The notes: a model not told the origin generated them from the sequence alone. A stretch of DNA of 16,960 nucleotides from Microbacteriaceae bacterium (GCA_947454285.1 CANGJO010000012.1:1-16960), one strand, 5' to 3'; counted from the stretch's first letter, positions 1 through 6,390 are shown. Program-made: numbers and translations.

Positions 1-111
1 GGAGTGCAGCCGGTTTACATGTTCCTGGCCTTCTTCGTAGCACTTGCCGGAATTTTGATCACCTTCAGCAAATACATGAAGGAAATAAATACCGCAGATT
101 TCGCGGACTAG
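1..111 (+). CDS. C-terminal end of an unidentified membrane protein (partial)
   Basis: Frame 1 is open from the left edge to a TAG at 109-111 and gives the last 36 residues of a protein that begins outside the window. The fragment has one hydrophobic stretch (about residues 6-22, MFLAFFVALAGILITF) followed by a charged, probably cytoplasmic tail rich in Lys, Glu and Asp. This fits the last transmembrane helix of a multi-spanning transporter, for example of the major facilitator type, but the piece is too short to name a family. Its stop overlaps the stop of the convergent phosphatase gene: both lie in the palindrome CTAG at 108-111. No clear intrinsic terminator follows, so its transcript probably ends inside the opposing gene. 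Confidence 0.7.
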   Translation, partial: GVQPVYMFLAFFVALAGILITFSKYMKEINTADFAD

Positions 112-878
112 ACGAGGTCGGCGACCGAGTTCAGGATCTCGGTTGGGCGGAACGGGTACTTACGAATCTCAGCGTCATCGGCAATGCCGGTAAGCACCAA
201 AACGGTGTGCAGCCCAGCTTCAATTCCTGCGACCACATCGGTGTCCATGCGGTCACCAATCATGCCGGTTGATTCAGAGTGAGCACCGATCTTGCGCATC
301 GCGCTGCGGAACATCATTGGGTTTGGCTTGCCAACAATGTAAGGCTCCATGCCGGTGGCTTTAGTAATGAGTGCAGCTACAGAGCCGGTTGCTGGCAACG
401 GACCCTCTGCGGAAGGACCGGTGGCATCAGGGTTGGTGGCGATGAATCGCGCACCACCGTTGATTAGACGAATGGCCTTAGTTAGATTTTCAAAATTAAA
501 ATTGCGGGTTTCGCCAAGCACTACGTAGTCGGGATTGTTATCGGTTTGCACATAACCAATGTCGTGAAGAGCCTGGGTAAGTCCAGTTTCACCAATCACA
601 TAGGCACTGCCCTTTGGCATTTGCTTGTCTAGGAACGCAGCGGTGGCAAGAGCTGAAGTCCAGATGCGGTCCTCAGGAACATTCAGCCCACCGGCCACTA
701 AACGTGCTGATAAATCGCGCGGGGTGTAGATGGAGTTATTGGTCAACACCAAGAATGGCGTGCCTTCTGCCTGCCACTTTGCGATTAGTTCGGCGGCCCC
801 GGGGAGTACGTGACCTTCGTGGACCAGCACGCCGTCCATATCGGTGAGCCATGATGTGATTTCGCTGCGATCTGACAT
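108..878 (-). CDS. HAD-IIA family phosphatase, NagD-like
   Basis: A 256-residue hydrolase of the haloacid dehalogenase superfamily, subclass IIA. Motif I is DMDGV with nucleophile D13 and acid/base D15; motif II is LTNN with T46; motif III is the GKP lysine K184; motif IV is GDRMDTD with D209 and D214, which bind magnesium. The large cap inserted between motifs II and III (about residues 60-175) is typical of NagD, phosphoglycolate and p-nitrophenyl phosphatases. The length is normal for the family. Family members dephosphorylate small phosphorylated metabolites in the cytoplasm; the substrate cannot be told from sequence. The ATG at 878 is preceded, exactly 6 bp upstream, by TATTCT, so the mRNA is probably leaderless. 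The gene is divergent from nhaA with 39 bp between starts and converges on the left-edge gene with overlapping stops. Confidence 0.9.
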   Translation of the reverse strand: MSDRSEITSWLTDMDGVLVHEGHVLPGAAELIAKWQAEGTPFLVLTNNSIYTPRDLSARLVAGGLNVPEDRIWTSALATAAFLDKQMPKGSAYVIGETGLTQALHDIGYVQTDNNPDYVVLGETRNFNFENLTKAIRLINGGARFIATNPDATGPSAEGPLPATGSVAALITKATGMEPYIVGKPNPMMFRSAMRKIGAHSESTGMIGDRMDTDVVAGIEAGLHTVLVLTGIADDAEIRKYPFRPTEILNSVADLV

Positions 879-884
879 AAGTAA

Positions 885-890
885 AGAATA
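885..890 (-). promoter_or_regulatory. -10 element of a leaderless promoter for the HAD phosphatase
   Basis: On the minus strand TATTCT is followed by six bases and then the ATG at 878. A start codon 6 bp after the -10 box puts transcription and translation initiation at the same base. There is no Shine-Dalgarno sequence. No good -35 box is visible, and the -35 position would overlap the -10 of the divergent nhaA promoter. Confidence 0.6.
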
Positions 891-905
891 CCTGCCGCAT
901 CAAAA

Positions 906-911
906 TAGACT
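906..911 (+). promoter_or_regulatory. -10 element of a leaderless promoter for nhaA
   Basis: TAGACT matches the TANNNT form of a -10 box and ends exactly 6 bp before the GTG start at 918. No Shine-Dalgarno sequence lies between them. The -35 position falls at about 883-888, on top of the -10 box of the divergent phosphatase gene, so the two promoters are interlocked. Confidence 0.6.
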
Positions 912-917
912 GAGTTC

Positions 918-1874
918 GTGAACTCAAACACCAAGCAAACTCTAGGCGGCGCTCTGTTGCTCGCCGCCGCGCTGCTTGCATTATTTTGGGCTAACACTCC
1001 GGCAGCCCCCGTGTACTTTGGCATGATTCATCAAGAGTGGATTAAGGGTATTGCAATATTCGCTTTTTTCCTAAGTATTGGGATTGAGCTGCGTCATGAA
1101 ATTCAACATGGGGCACTTCGCAGCGCAAAGAATGCAATTGTGCCTATTCTTGCTGCAATTGGTGGGATGACACTGCCAGTTATTATTTACTCATTCTTCA
1201 ACGCCGGTCAGCCAACATCGGCTGGTTGGGGAATTCCAATGAGCACAGACGTAGCTTTCGCCCTTGCGGTCTTTGCCATTGCCGGCTCATTCTTACCAAA
1301 AGCTATTCGCACATTTGTTTTGACTGTTGCTGTTGTTGACGACTCGCTAACCATTTTGATGATTGCAATTTTTTACGCTAGTACATTCCACATGCTGTCA
1401 CTTGTTTCTCTTGCGGGTGTGATTCTTGGTCTGTTAATGCCACGAGGTGAAAGGATTTTGCCAAGACTTCAGCCCGCTGTCGGTTTTGTTGCGCTTCCGG
1501 TTTTCGCACTTTTTAGTGCAGGTGTGAATCTTTCAAACATTGATTTCAAAACTTTCACTTCTTCATCAATCGCAATCGGTGTTGTGGTTGCCATGATAAT
1601 TGGCAAACCACTGGGAGTACTGGGCACTACTTATCTGGTGACCAAGAGTGGGTTGGGTAAACTTTCTGATCAAATCAAGTGGGCGGACTTACTTCCAACT
1701 GGTTTGCTTTTTGGTATGTGCTTTACGGTCGCACTCCTAATGAGTGAACTCTCATTTGGAAATCAGGCCCAAGAACATGCAACTGCGAATTTGAGTGTTT
1801 TTATTGGTTCCACATTGGCAGCGGTCATTTCCACCATTTGGTTTTCAATTCGGAAGAAAAGTTATGTCCGATAA
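918..1874 (+). CDS. nhaA: NhaA-type Na+/H+ antiporter, unusually short
   Basis: A 318-residue integral membrane antiporter that would exchange external protons for internal sodium. Family landmarks are present: the STDVAFAL segment with D111 (E. coli D133), the VVDD pair D141/D142 (E. coli D163/D164, the ion-binding aspartates), and K230 in IGKPLG (E. coli K300). The segment after K230 and the last two helices also match. It is about 70 residues shorter than E. coli NhaA (388). By eye, one loss is the beta-hairpin loop between helices I and II (near residue 30). The other is about 40 residues between FYA (152-154) and LAGV (165-168), which in E. coli hold helices VI and VII and the pH-sensing H225. 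The reading frame is intact, so this is not an obvious frameshift. The GTG start at 918 is supported by the -10 box 6 bp upstream. The 3' end overlaps the methyltransferase gene by 11 bp. Confidence 0.9.
   Translation: MNSNTKQTLGGALLLAAALLALFWANTPAAPVYFGMIHQEWIKGIAIFAFFLSIGIELRHEIQHGALRSAKNAIVPILAAIGGMTLPVIIYSFFNAGQPTSAGWGIPMSTDVAFALAVFAIAGSFLPKAIRTFVLTVAVVDDSLTILMIAIFYASTFHMLSLVSLAGVILGLLMPRGERILPRLQPAVGFVALPVFALFSAGVNLSNIDFKTFTSSSIAIGVVVAMIIGKPLGVLGTTYLVTKSGLGKLSDQIKWADLLPTGLLFGMCFTVALLMSELSFGNQAQEHATANLSVFIGSTLAAVISTIWFSIRKKSYVR
1852..1856 (+). promoter_or_regulatory. Ribosome binding site that fixes the methyltransferase start
   Basis: GGAAG inside the 3' end of nhaA lies 7 bp before the ATG at 1864. 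It supports that start over the in-frame ATG at 1795, which would add 23 residues read from nhaA coding sequence. Confidence 0.6.
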
Positions 1875-2550
1875 GGGGTCTCTGCCACTTCACGATAACT
1901 CATCACCGGAACTTACGACTTGGGGAGTTGGCCCGTGGCAGGGCGAGTGGCCAGAAGACGCAGGCACCCCGGACTCACCTAACCCAGATTCAATTCTTGA
2001 TCCAGAACTGTTGGCAAACGGCGACACTAGAAACGTTCTTGATAAATTCCGCTACTGGAAGATGGAAGCAATCATTGCCGAGCTTGATCGTCGCCGGCAT
2101 AAATATCATGTTGCAATCGAGAACTGGCAGCATGACCTAAATATCGGCTCGATTGTGCGCACCGCAAATGCATTCTTGGCCGAAGAGGTTCACATCATTG
2201 GCAACCGCCGTTGGAACCGTCGCGGGGCAATGGTGACCGATCGCTACCAGCACGTAAGCCACCACCCAACCGTTGAAGAATTTGTGGCCTGGGCCAAGAA
2301 TCGCAATCTGCCAATCATCGCAATCGATAACGTGCCGGGCTGCCAAAAGATTGAAGAATACGCCCTGCCAGAGGAATGCGTATTGCTATTTGGCCAAGAG
2401 GGGCCTGGGTTGTCAGAGGCGGCTATCGGTGCTGCCCATGTGGTGCTCGAAATCACCCAGTTTGGCTCGACGAGGTCAATAAACGCCTCGGCGGCGGCGG
2501 CCATCACCATGCATCAGTGGGTAATGCAGCACGTCTTTAATAAGAAGTAA
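1864..2550 (+). CDS. TrmH/SpoU family RNA 2'-O-methyltransferase
   Basis: A 228-residue SPOUT-class methyltransferase that would transfer a methyl group from S-adenosylmethionine to a ribose 2'-OH of tRNA or rRNA. The three SpoU motifs are clear. Motif 1 is DLNIGSIVRTANAF (91-104), with N93 and the presumed catalytic R99. Motif 2 is LLFGQEGPGLS (174-184). Motif 3 is QFGSTRSINASAAAAITMHQW (199-219), which forms the cofactor-binding knot. Residues 1-60 are acidic, rich in Pro and Gly, and match nothing I recognise. The target nucleotide cannot be assigned. The frame stays open upstream to an ATG at 1795, but the ATG at 1864 has a ribosome site and gives the usual overlap with nhaA, so I chose it. 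The gene is probably cotranscribed with and translationally coupled to nhaA. Confidence 0.88.
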   Translation: MSDKGSLPLHDNSSPELTTWGVGPWQGEWPEDAGTPDSPNPDSILDPELLANGDTRNVLDKFRYWKMEAIIAELDRRRHKYHVAIENWQHDLNIGSIVRTANAFLAEEVHIIGNRRWNRRGAMVTDRYQHVSHHPTVEEFVAWAKNRNLPIIAIDNVPGCQKIEEYALPEECVLLFGQEGPGLSEAAIGAAHVVLEITQFGSTRSINASAAAAITMHQWVMQHVFNKK

Positions 2551-2577
2551 CATCTGGCTGCCCCTGCCCATAGCCGA

Positions 2578-2583
2578 TAAACT
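2578..2583 (+). promoter_or_regulatory. Candidate -10 element for purA
   Basis: TAAACT fits TANNNT. A weak -35-like CTGGCT lies 18 bp upstream at 2554-2559. The predicted transcript would begin near 2589-2590, at the first base of the hairpin described next, leaving a leader of about 42 nt. The match is only fair. Confidence 0.35.
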
Positions 2584-2588
2584 TAGAT

Positions 2589-2604
2589 GTACGCCATCGC
2601 GTAC
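2589..2604 (+). promoter_or_regulatory. Perfect inverted repeat in the purA leader
   Basis: GTACGC (2589-2594) and GCGTAC (2599-2604) are perfect inverted repeats around the four-base loop CATC. As RNA this is a stable hairpin at or near the 5' end of the purA mRNA; as DNA it is a 16-bp operator-like palindrome just after the candidate -10 box. No T-tract follows, so it is not a terminator. It could stabilise the mRNA 5' end or be a regulator site; the sequence does not decide between them. Confidence 0.5.
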
Positions 2605-2618
2605 GAACCCTTTATATA

Positions 2619-2625
2619 AAGAGGT
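2619..2625 (+). promoter_or_regulatory. purA ribosome binding site
   Basis: AAGAGGT lies 6 bp before the ATG at 2632 and is the clearest Shine-Dalgarno sequence on the plus strand of this window. It directly follows the AT-rich palindrome TTTATATAAA (2611-2620), which should keep the site unstructured. Confidence 0.7.
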
Positions 2626-2631
2626 GCAAGT

Positions 2632-3924
2632 ATGCCTGCAGTAGTGATTATTGGAGCCCAGTGGGGTGACGAAGGTAAAGGCAAGGCCACAGACCTTCTA
2701 GCAGAGCACATCGATTACGTAGTCAAGTTCAACGGCGGAAACAATGCGGGTCACACAGTTGTTATTGGCAACGAGAAGTATGCGCTTCACCTTCTGCCAT
2801 CGGGCATTCTTACCCCAGGCGTGACCCCGGTTATTTCAAACGGTGTGGTTATCGACCTATCGGTGTTGTTTGAAGAAATTGATGCACTTAACGCCCGCGG
2901 AATCGACACCACCAAGCTGCGTGTTTCAGCAAACGCCCACATCATCACCCCTTACAACGTGATCGTGGACAAAGTTTCTGAGCGCTTCCTTGGCAAGCGC
3001 GCGATTGGCACCACCGGCCGCGGAATTGGCCCAACCTACGCTGACAAGATCAACCGCGTTGGAATTCGCGTGCAGGATCTTTATGACGAAAGCATTCTGC
3101 GCCAGAAGGTTGAAGCCGCGCTGGTTGCTAAGAACAACCTGCTGACAAAGGTTTACAACCGTGCAGCGATTCGCGTTGACGAGGTCGTTACTGAACTGCT
3201 GGGCTATGCAGAGCGCTTACGCCCAATGGTTGCTGACACCGCACTTGAACTTTACGAAGCACTTGATGACAAGAAAGTTGTCTTGTTTGAAGGTGGCCAG
3301 GCAACCATGCTTGACGTTGACCACGGCACCTACCCGTTCGTAACTTCTTCTAACTCAACTGCCGGTGGCGCATCAACCGGTTCAGGAATCGGGCCTGGAG
3401 AATTCAAGACCGTGATTGGAATTGTGAAGGCGTACACCACTCGTGTTGGTGCCGGCCCATTCCCTACTGAATTGTTTGACGAGAACGGCGAGTTCTTGCG
3501 CGCAACCGGTTTTGAATTCGGAACCACCACCGGCCGCCCACGCCGTTGCGGTTGGTACGACGCACCAATTGCGCGTTACTCGGCACGCATCAATGGCGTG
3601 ACTGATTTTGTTTTGACCAAACTTGATGTGCTTACCGGCCTAAAGGAAATTCCGGTTTGTGTTGCTTACGAGGTAAACGGCAAGCGATTTGATGAAATGC
3701 CAGTTTCACAATCAGACTTCCACCACGCAAAGCCAATTTACGAAAACTTCCCTGGTTGGACTGAAGACATCACCGGTTGCCGTACGTTTGCGGATCTTCC
3801 AAAGAACGCACAAGACTACATCGTTGCGCTTGAAAAGATTAGCGGTGCACGCATCAGCGCCATCGGTGTTGGTCCAGCTCGTGACGCAATCATCGTGCGC
3901 CACGACATGCTTGAAACCAAGTAA
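2632..3924 (+). CDS. purA: Adenylosuccinate synthase
   Basis: PurA joins IMP and aspartate using GTP to form adenylosuccinate, the first committed step from IMP to AMP, in the cytoplasm. The 430 residues match the family length (432 in E. coli). The N-terminal GAQWGDEGKGK phosphate-binding loop carries the catalytic D13, and H41 lies in NAGHT. The IMP loop GTTGRGIGP spans 126-134, the GGQATMLDVDHGTYPFVTSS block lies near 222-241, and the substrate loop TTTGRPRRCGWYD lies at about 298-310. All core motifs look intact, so the enzyme should be active. It has its own ribosome site and an 81-bp upstream gap, which suggests its own promoter, though read-through from the methyltransferase gene is possible since no terminator separates them. 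Its TAA directly abuts the stop codon of the convergent kinase gene. Confidence 0.97.
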   Translation: MPAVVIIGAQWGDEGKGKATDLLAEHIDYVVKFNGGNNAGHTVVIGNEKYALHLLPSGILTPGVTPVISNGVVIDLSVLFEEIDALNARGIDTTKLRVSANAHIITPYNVIVDKVSERFLGKRAIGTTGRGIGPTYADKINRVGIRVQDLYDESILRQKVEAALVAKNNLLTKVYNRAAIRVDEVVTELLGYAERLRPMVADTALELYEALDDKKVVLFEGGQATMLDVDHGTYPFVTSSNSTAGGASTGSGIGPGEFKTVIGIVKAYTTRVGAGPFPTELFDENGEFLRATGFEFGTTTGRPRRCGWYDAPIARYSARINGVTDFVLTKLDVLTGLKEIPVCVAYEVNGKRFDEMPVSQSDFHHAKPIYENFPGWTEDITGCRTFADLPKNAQDYIVALEKISGARISAIGVGPARDAIIVRHDMLETK

Positions 3925-5646
3925 TTACTTAGAAAGAGCGACCAGAGCGGTGAAAACCGCCTGGTCGTTTTCTGTTTTCAGTTCCCACTCGTGAGTAACC
4001 TGGTCAAGCACGGTACTGCCATAGCCAGGTGCCGCTGACAAAGATTTGGTAGCAATCCCATTGCGAACCTGAATGCTTACAAGTTCATCTGCAACAGAAT
4101 TAATGTCCACCTCAACCCGCCCAGTTCCGTACTTGGCTGCGTTGTTTATTGCCTCTCGCAGGGTCTCAATAGCACATGCCTTGCCAACCTCAGAGGAATC
4201 AATTCTTCTAGCGACTTCAGACTCCAGCCGAATCTTGAATTCCAAGTTATCCCCCCAGCCTTCGGTGAGTTGATCTAAAGCTTTAGTAAAAGGTAGTTTG
4301 ACGCTTTCATCGGCTTGATCAAGGGCTTGGCTGGCCATCCTTACTTTCTCGGCCAGTTGGCCGCGGGTACTGTCTGCAAGAGAATCGGCCTGGTTGAGTT
4401 CCAGATACACGGCAAATAAAGATGTCTGCACCGGGCCGTGAACCATCCGAGCGAGTTTCTGCTTCTGCAACCAGGTGCTCTGGCGAAGCGTTGAAACCAG
4501 AACCTTGAGTTGCTCGTTTAGTTCCTGCACACGACCGATAGAAAAGGCACGCAGCTCTAGAGTCGTTTTGAACCAGGTCACCGCAAAATAAATCTGTGCG
4601 AAAGATACAACAACGCCAATCTCATAGAACTCCGTAGATAAGCCCCCGGAAAGTAGACGAATAAACAAAAAACTAGAACCTAGTAAACCAGCTACTAATC
4701 CCATGAGAACAACGGCAAGCCAACTGTAAATTTTGTATTTCGCGAAGAGTCGAGTAACTAAGAACATTCCAGCGGCAGATATGGCAATTGTCACGATGCC
4801 TAGCGGTACTGCCTCAATTCCAAAAACAAAAAGAATTAGTGGAAGGTCGTAGATTACAAGCAGAAATGTAGCCGACGAAACGGACGTAGCCTTTGAAAGT
4901 TCTACTTTGAATGCAAAGCGTTCACGAAGCGAAAACTTTATTGGCTTCACTTTGCTTAAATCGATGTCTTCATCAGGATTTGACTCAATTTCCCAACTTA
5001 ACGGGCGCACACCTTCGTTTAAAGTTTCGCCAACTAAGGCGGCCAACTCTTTTGGTTTTCTACGATTGTCTATTTTTGAAAGTAGATTGGAAAGCAATTC
5101 ATCGAGCTTAGACCTAACGTCTACCTCTAAACGTTGAGTAATTTCTGCAAGTTGAGTTTGGTAATTCTCTTTTAGATGTTTTAGCTTTGTTTGTTCAATC
5201 GCAATGTTCTTGCGTGCAATTCTAGATTCAGAAAAACTTGCAAGCAGGATTGTCAACAGACCCTGCACCAAAATCATTTGTAAAAATCCTGTTGTGGCAA
5301 TTAGTAAAAAGGACCTATAGTTTTCTGAACTTGCATCGACAGTGCTATAGAGATAAGGCAACGCGAAAGCTGGCAGAAAATTGGAGATTGCCGAGGCTAG
5401 CGTAAATGCTGTAATTGATTTTGTGAAGTTGTTTGCGAACGGTATAAAGCTAAATACAAACAAAACAGTGACTACAGAAACAGCATTGTAGATGTCGAAC
5501 ACGAAGCTCGGCGGTCCACCAGCTACAAGGTCTACGCCGCCAAACAATCTGCCGTTGAGGATGTAGTTGGCAAGAATCAGAAGCATCAATTGCCAACTGA
5601 AGGCAAAGCGGCTGCCAATCCAGCGATAAAGCGAGGTTTTAAGCAT
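3925..5646 (-). CDS. Membrane sensor histidine kinase, NarL-type partner, divergent catalytic motifs
   Basis: A 573-residue membrane protein encoded just downstream of a response regulator and overlapping it by 8 bp. About four hydrophobic helices (16-35, 55-72, 78-100, 112-137) precede a charged, probably coiled-coil segment (141-215). Four more helices follow (258-275, 279-300, 305-330, 340-360), then a second helical linker (365-395). The presumed phosphoacceptor is H403 in ARMVHGPVQTSL, a HisKA_3-like box with HG in place of the usual H-D/E. The ATP-binding domain has an N box, ETLREAINNAAKYG (494-507), and a late glycine box, PGYGSTVLD (540-548). The expected D-x-G-x-G is only VRNG (527-530). 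The family autophosphorylates and passes phosphate to the regulator; weak motifs leave activity open. The signal is unknown. By eye the gene is richer in AT than purA. Confidence 0.8.
   Translation of the reverse strand: MLKTSLYRWIGSRFAFSWQLMLLILANYILNGRLFGGVDLVAGGPPSFVFDIYNAVSVVTVLFVFSFIPFANNFTKSITAFTLASAISNFLPAFALPYLYSTVDASSENYRSFLLIATTGFLQMILVQGLLTILLASFSESRIARKNIAIEQTKLKHLKENYQTQLAEITQRLEVDVRSKLDELLSNLLSKIDNRRKPKELAALVGETLNEGVRPLSWEIESNPDEDIDLSKVKPIKFSLRERFAFKVELSKATSVSSATFLLVIYDLPLILFVFGIEAVPLGIVTIAISAAGMFLVTRLFAKYKIYSWLAVVLMGLVAGLLGSSFLFIRLLSGGLSTEFYEIGVVVSFAQIYFAVTWFKTTLELRAFSIGRVQELNEQLKVLVSTLRQSTWLQKQKLARMVHGPVQTSLFAVYLELNQADSLADSTRGQLAEKVRMASQALDQADESVKLPFTKALDQLTEGWGDNLEFKIRLESEVARRIDSSEVGKACAIETLREAINNAAKYGTGRVEVDINSVADELVSIQVRNGIATKSLSAAPGYGSTVLDQVTHEWELKTENDQAVFTALVALSK
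3939..3971 (+). terminator. Intrinsic terminator of purA, inside the kinase coding sequence
   Basis: The left arm 3939-3951 pairs with 3956-3967 around the tetraloop GAAA. This gives 12 base pairs with one bulged A at 3946. TTTT at 3968-3971 and a second T run at 3975-3978 follow. It lies 14 bp after the purA stop. On the minus strand it falls within the last 11 codons of the kinase, so those codons must also encode the hairpin. Confidence 0.8.
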
Positions 5647-6295
5647 CGGTGGTTGAGGTTGGTGGTTTTATTTTTCTGGCGTATTCATTGGTAGCAAGTA
5701 CTCTCGCATTTACATCGGAGTTTACGTCTATGCCCAGGGACCTGAGAGTTCTTGAAATCGCACTCTCCGTTGCACCAAGCGAACGACCCCTAATGTCAGC
5801 AATCTGTTGATTAGTTTTGCCTTCAGAAATCAGTTTCAGGATCTGAATCTGAAGACGTGAAAGACCACCAAGGGGGCGACCTTCCAGCAGGTCATGCCGT
5901 TGAGATTCGTTGACATTGTCTACGAGTGCCGACTCCAGTGCGTCTACCAAGACCTTCGCTTCCGTGACGAGGTGCTTGTTTAAATATGCAGTCGCAGGCG
6001 CGTTCTTGGCCAGAGTTGAGTCTGCGAACCTAGGGTCACTCAGCGAGGTGAGAAACACGATGGCAACCTCGTCTGAGCTTTTTCGAACGCGCTCAGCAAT
6101 GTCTAACCCATTTGGCCCTGGACCAAGATCAATGTCGATTACCAACGCATCCGGGTCTACGACTCTGATAAGGCGAAGCGCATCGGTGTAGTTGGCGGCG
6201 ACCGCGACCTGAAAACCTGCTGACTCTAGGTGAGAGGCAATTAGTGAACGAACGAGATTGTCATCTTCGATAACCACCACTGATCTTGAGTACAT
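5639..6295 (-). CDS. Two-component response regulator, REC plus LuxR-type HTH
   Basis: A 218-residue regulator. The receiver domain (about 4-122) has the acidic pair D11/D12, the phosphoacceptor D54 in VIDIDLG, T83 in FLTS and K107, so all phosphorylation residues are present. The C-terminal helix-turn-helix (about 143-190) resembles the LuxR/NarL fold (GLSRLQIQILKLISEGKTNQQIA), with a divergent recognition helix region (GATESAISRTLRSLGI). The ATG at 6295 follows TAGATT by exactly 6 bp, so the mRNA is probably leaderless. The 3' end overlaps the kinase start (ATGCTTAA), which implies translational coupling and a cognate pair. It is transcribed divergently from the giant repeat-protein gene, across two palindromes that are the natural candidates for its binding sites. 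NarL-type regulators usually bind DNA as dimers at such inverted repeats; that it acts here is inferred. Confidence 0.88.
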   Translation of the reverse strand: MYSRSVVVIEDDNLVRSLIASHLESAGFQVAVAANYTDALRLIRVVDPDALVIDIDLGPGPNGLDIAERVRKSSDEVAIVFLTSLSDPRFADSTLAKNAPATAYLNKHLVTEAKVLVDALESALVDNVNESQRHDLLEGRPLGGLSRLQIQILKLISEGKTNQQIADIRGRSLGATESAISRTLRSLGIDVNSDVNARVLATNEYARKIKPPTSTTDA

Positions 6296-6301
6296 GTCAC
6301 A

Positions 6302-6307
6302 AATCTA
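6302..6307 (-). promoter_or_regulatory. -10 element of a leaderless promoter for the response regulator
   Basis: On the minus strand TAGATT is followed by six bases and the ATG at 6295, the same geometry as the phosphatase and nhaA promoters. The -35 region, at about 6325-6330, touches the first palindrome, so a protein bound there would sit in the promoter spacer. Confidence 0.6.
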
Positions 6308-6315
6308 TCGTTTAT

Positions 6316-6325
6316 GGGTTAACCC
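6316..6325. promoter_or_regulatory. Palindromic operator candidate 1, GGGTTAACCC
   Basis: A perfect 10-bp palindrome between the -10 and -35 positions of the regulator promoter, centred about 25 bp upstream of that gene's start. Together with site 2 it forms a pair with identical cores, preceded in both cases by TTTATGG. Confidence 0.6.
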
Positions 6326-6338
6326 TCATTTTTATGGC

Positions 6339-6354
6339 TAGGGGTTAACCCCTA
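6339..6354. promoter_or_regulatory. Palindromic operator candidate 2, TAGGGGTTAACCCCTA
   Basis: A perfect 16-bp palindrome whose central 10 bp are identical to site 1. The two centres are 26 bp apart. It lies 71 bp before the giant gene and 44 bp before the regulator gene, so a bound regulator could act on both. No T-tract or coding gene is attached to it, which argues against a terminator. Confidence 0.65.
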
Positions 6355-6384
6355 ATTACCCCGATACATACAAATCGCGTTTCT

Positions 6385-6390
6385 TAGCCT
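6385..6390 (+). promoter_or_regulatory. Possible -10 element for the giant repeat-protein gene
   Basis: TAGCCT fits TANNNT and would start transcription near 6397, leaving a leader of about 28 nt before the ATG at 6425. This would put operator 2 at about -50, a usual activator position. TACAAAT at 6369-6375 is an alternative. Neither has a convincing -35 box. Confidence 0.25.

Noticed and set aside
122..145. Hairpin just inside the phosphatase 3' end (ACCGAG/CTCGGT) as terminator of the left-edge gene
   Set aside because: The stem is short with an eight-base loop, and no T-run follows on either strand.
1795..1863. Longer methyltransferase starting at the ATG at 1795
   Set aside because: The extra 23 residues are nhaA coding sequence in another frame and show no family similarity. 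The ATG at 1864 has a GGAAG site at good distance.
918..1874. NhaA shortness caused by a frameshift or pseudogene
   Set aside because: The frame is continuous, all key ion-binding residues are in place, and both ends match the family. The loss looks like clean in-frame deletions.
6316..6354. Palindromes at 6316-6354 as a bidirectional terminator
   Set aside because: The region lies between two divergent starts, the palindromes have no loop, and no T-tract follows either one. An operator role fits better.
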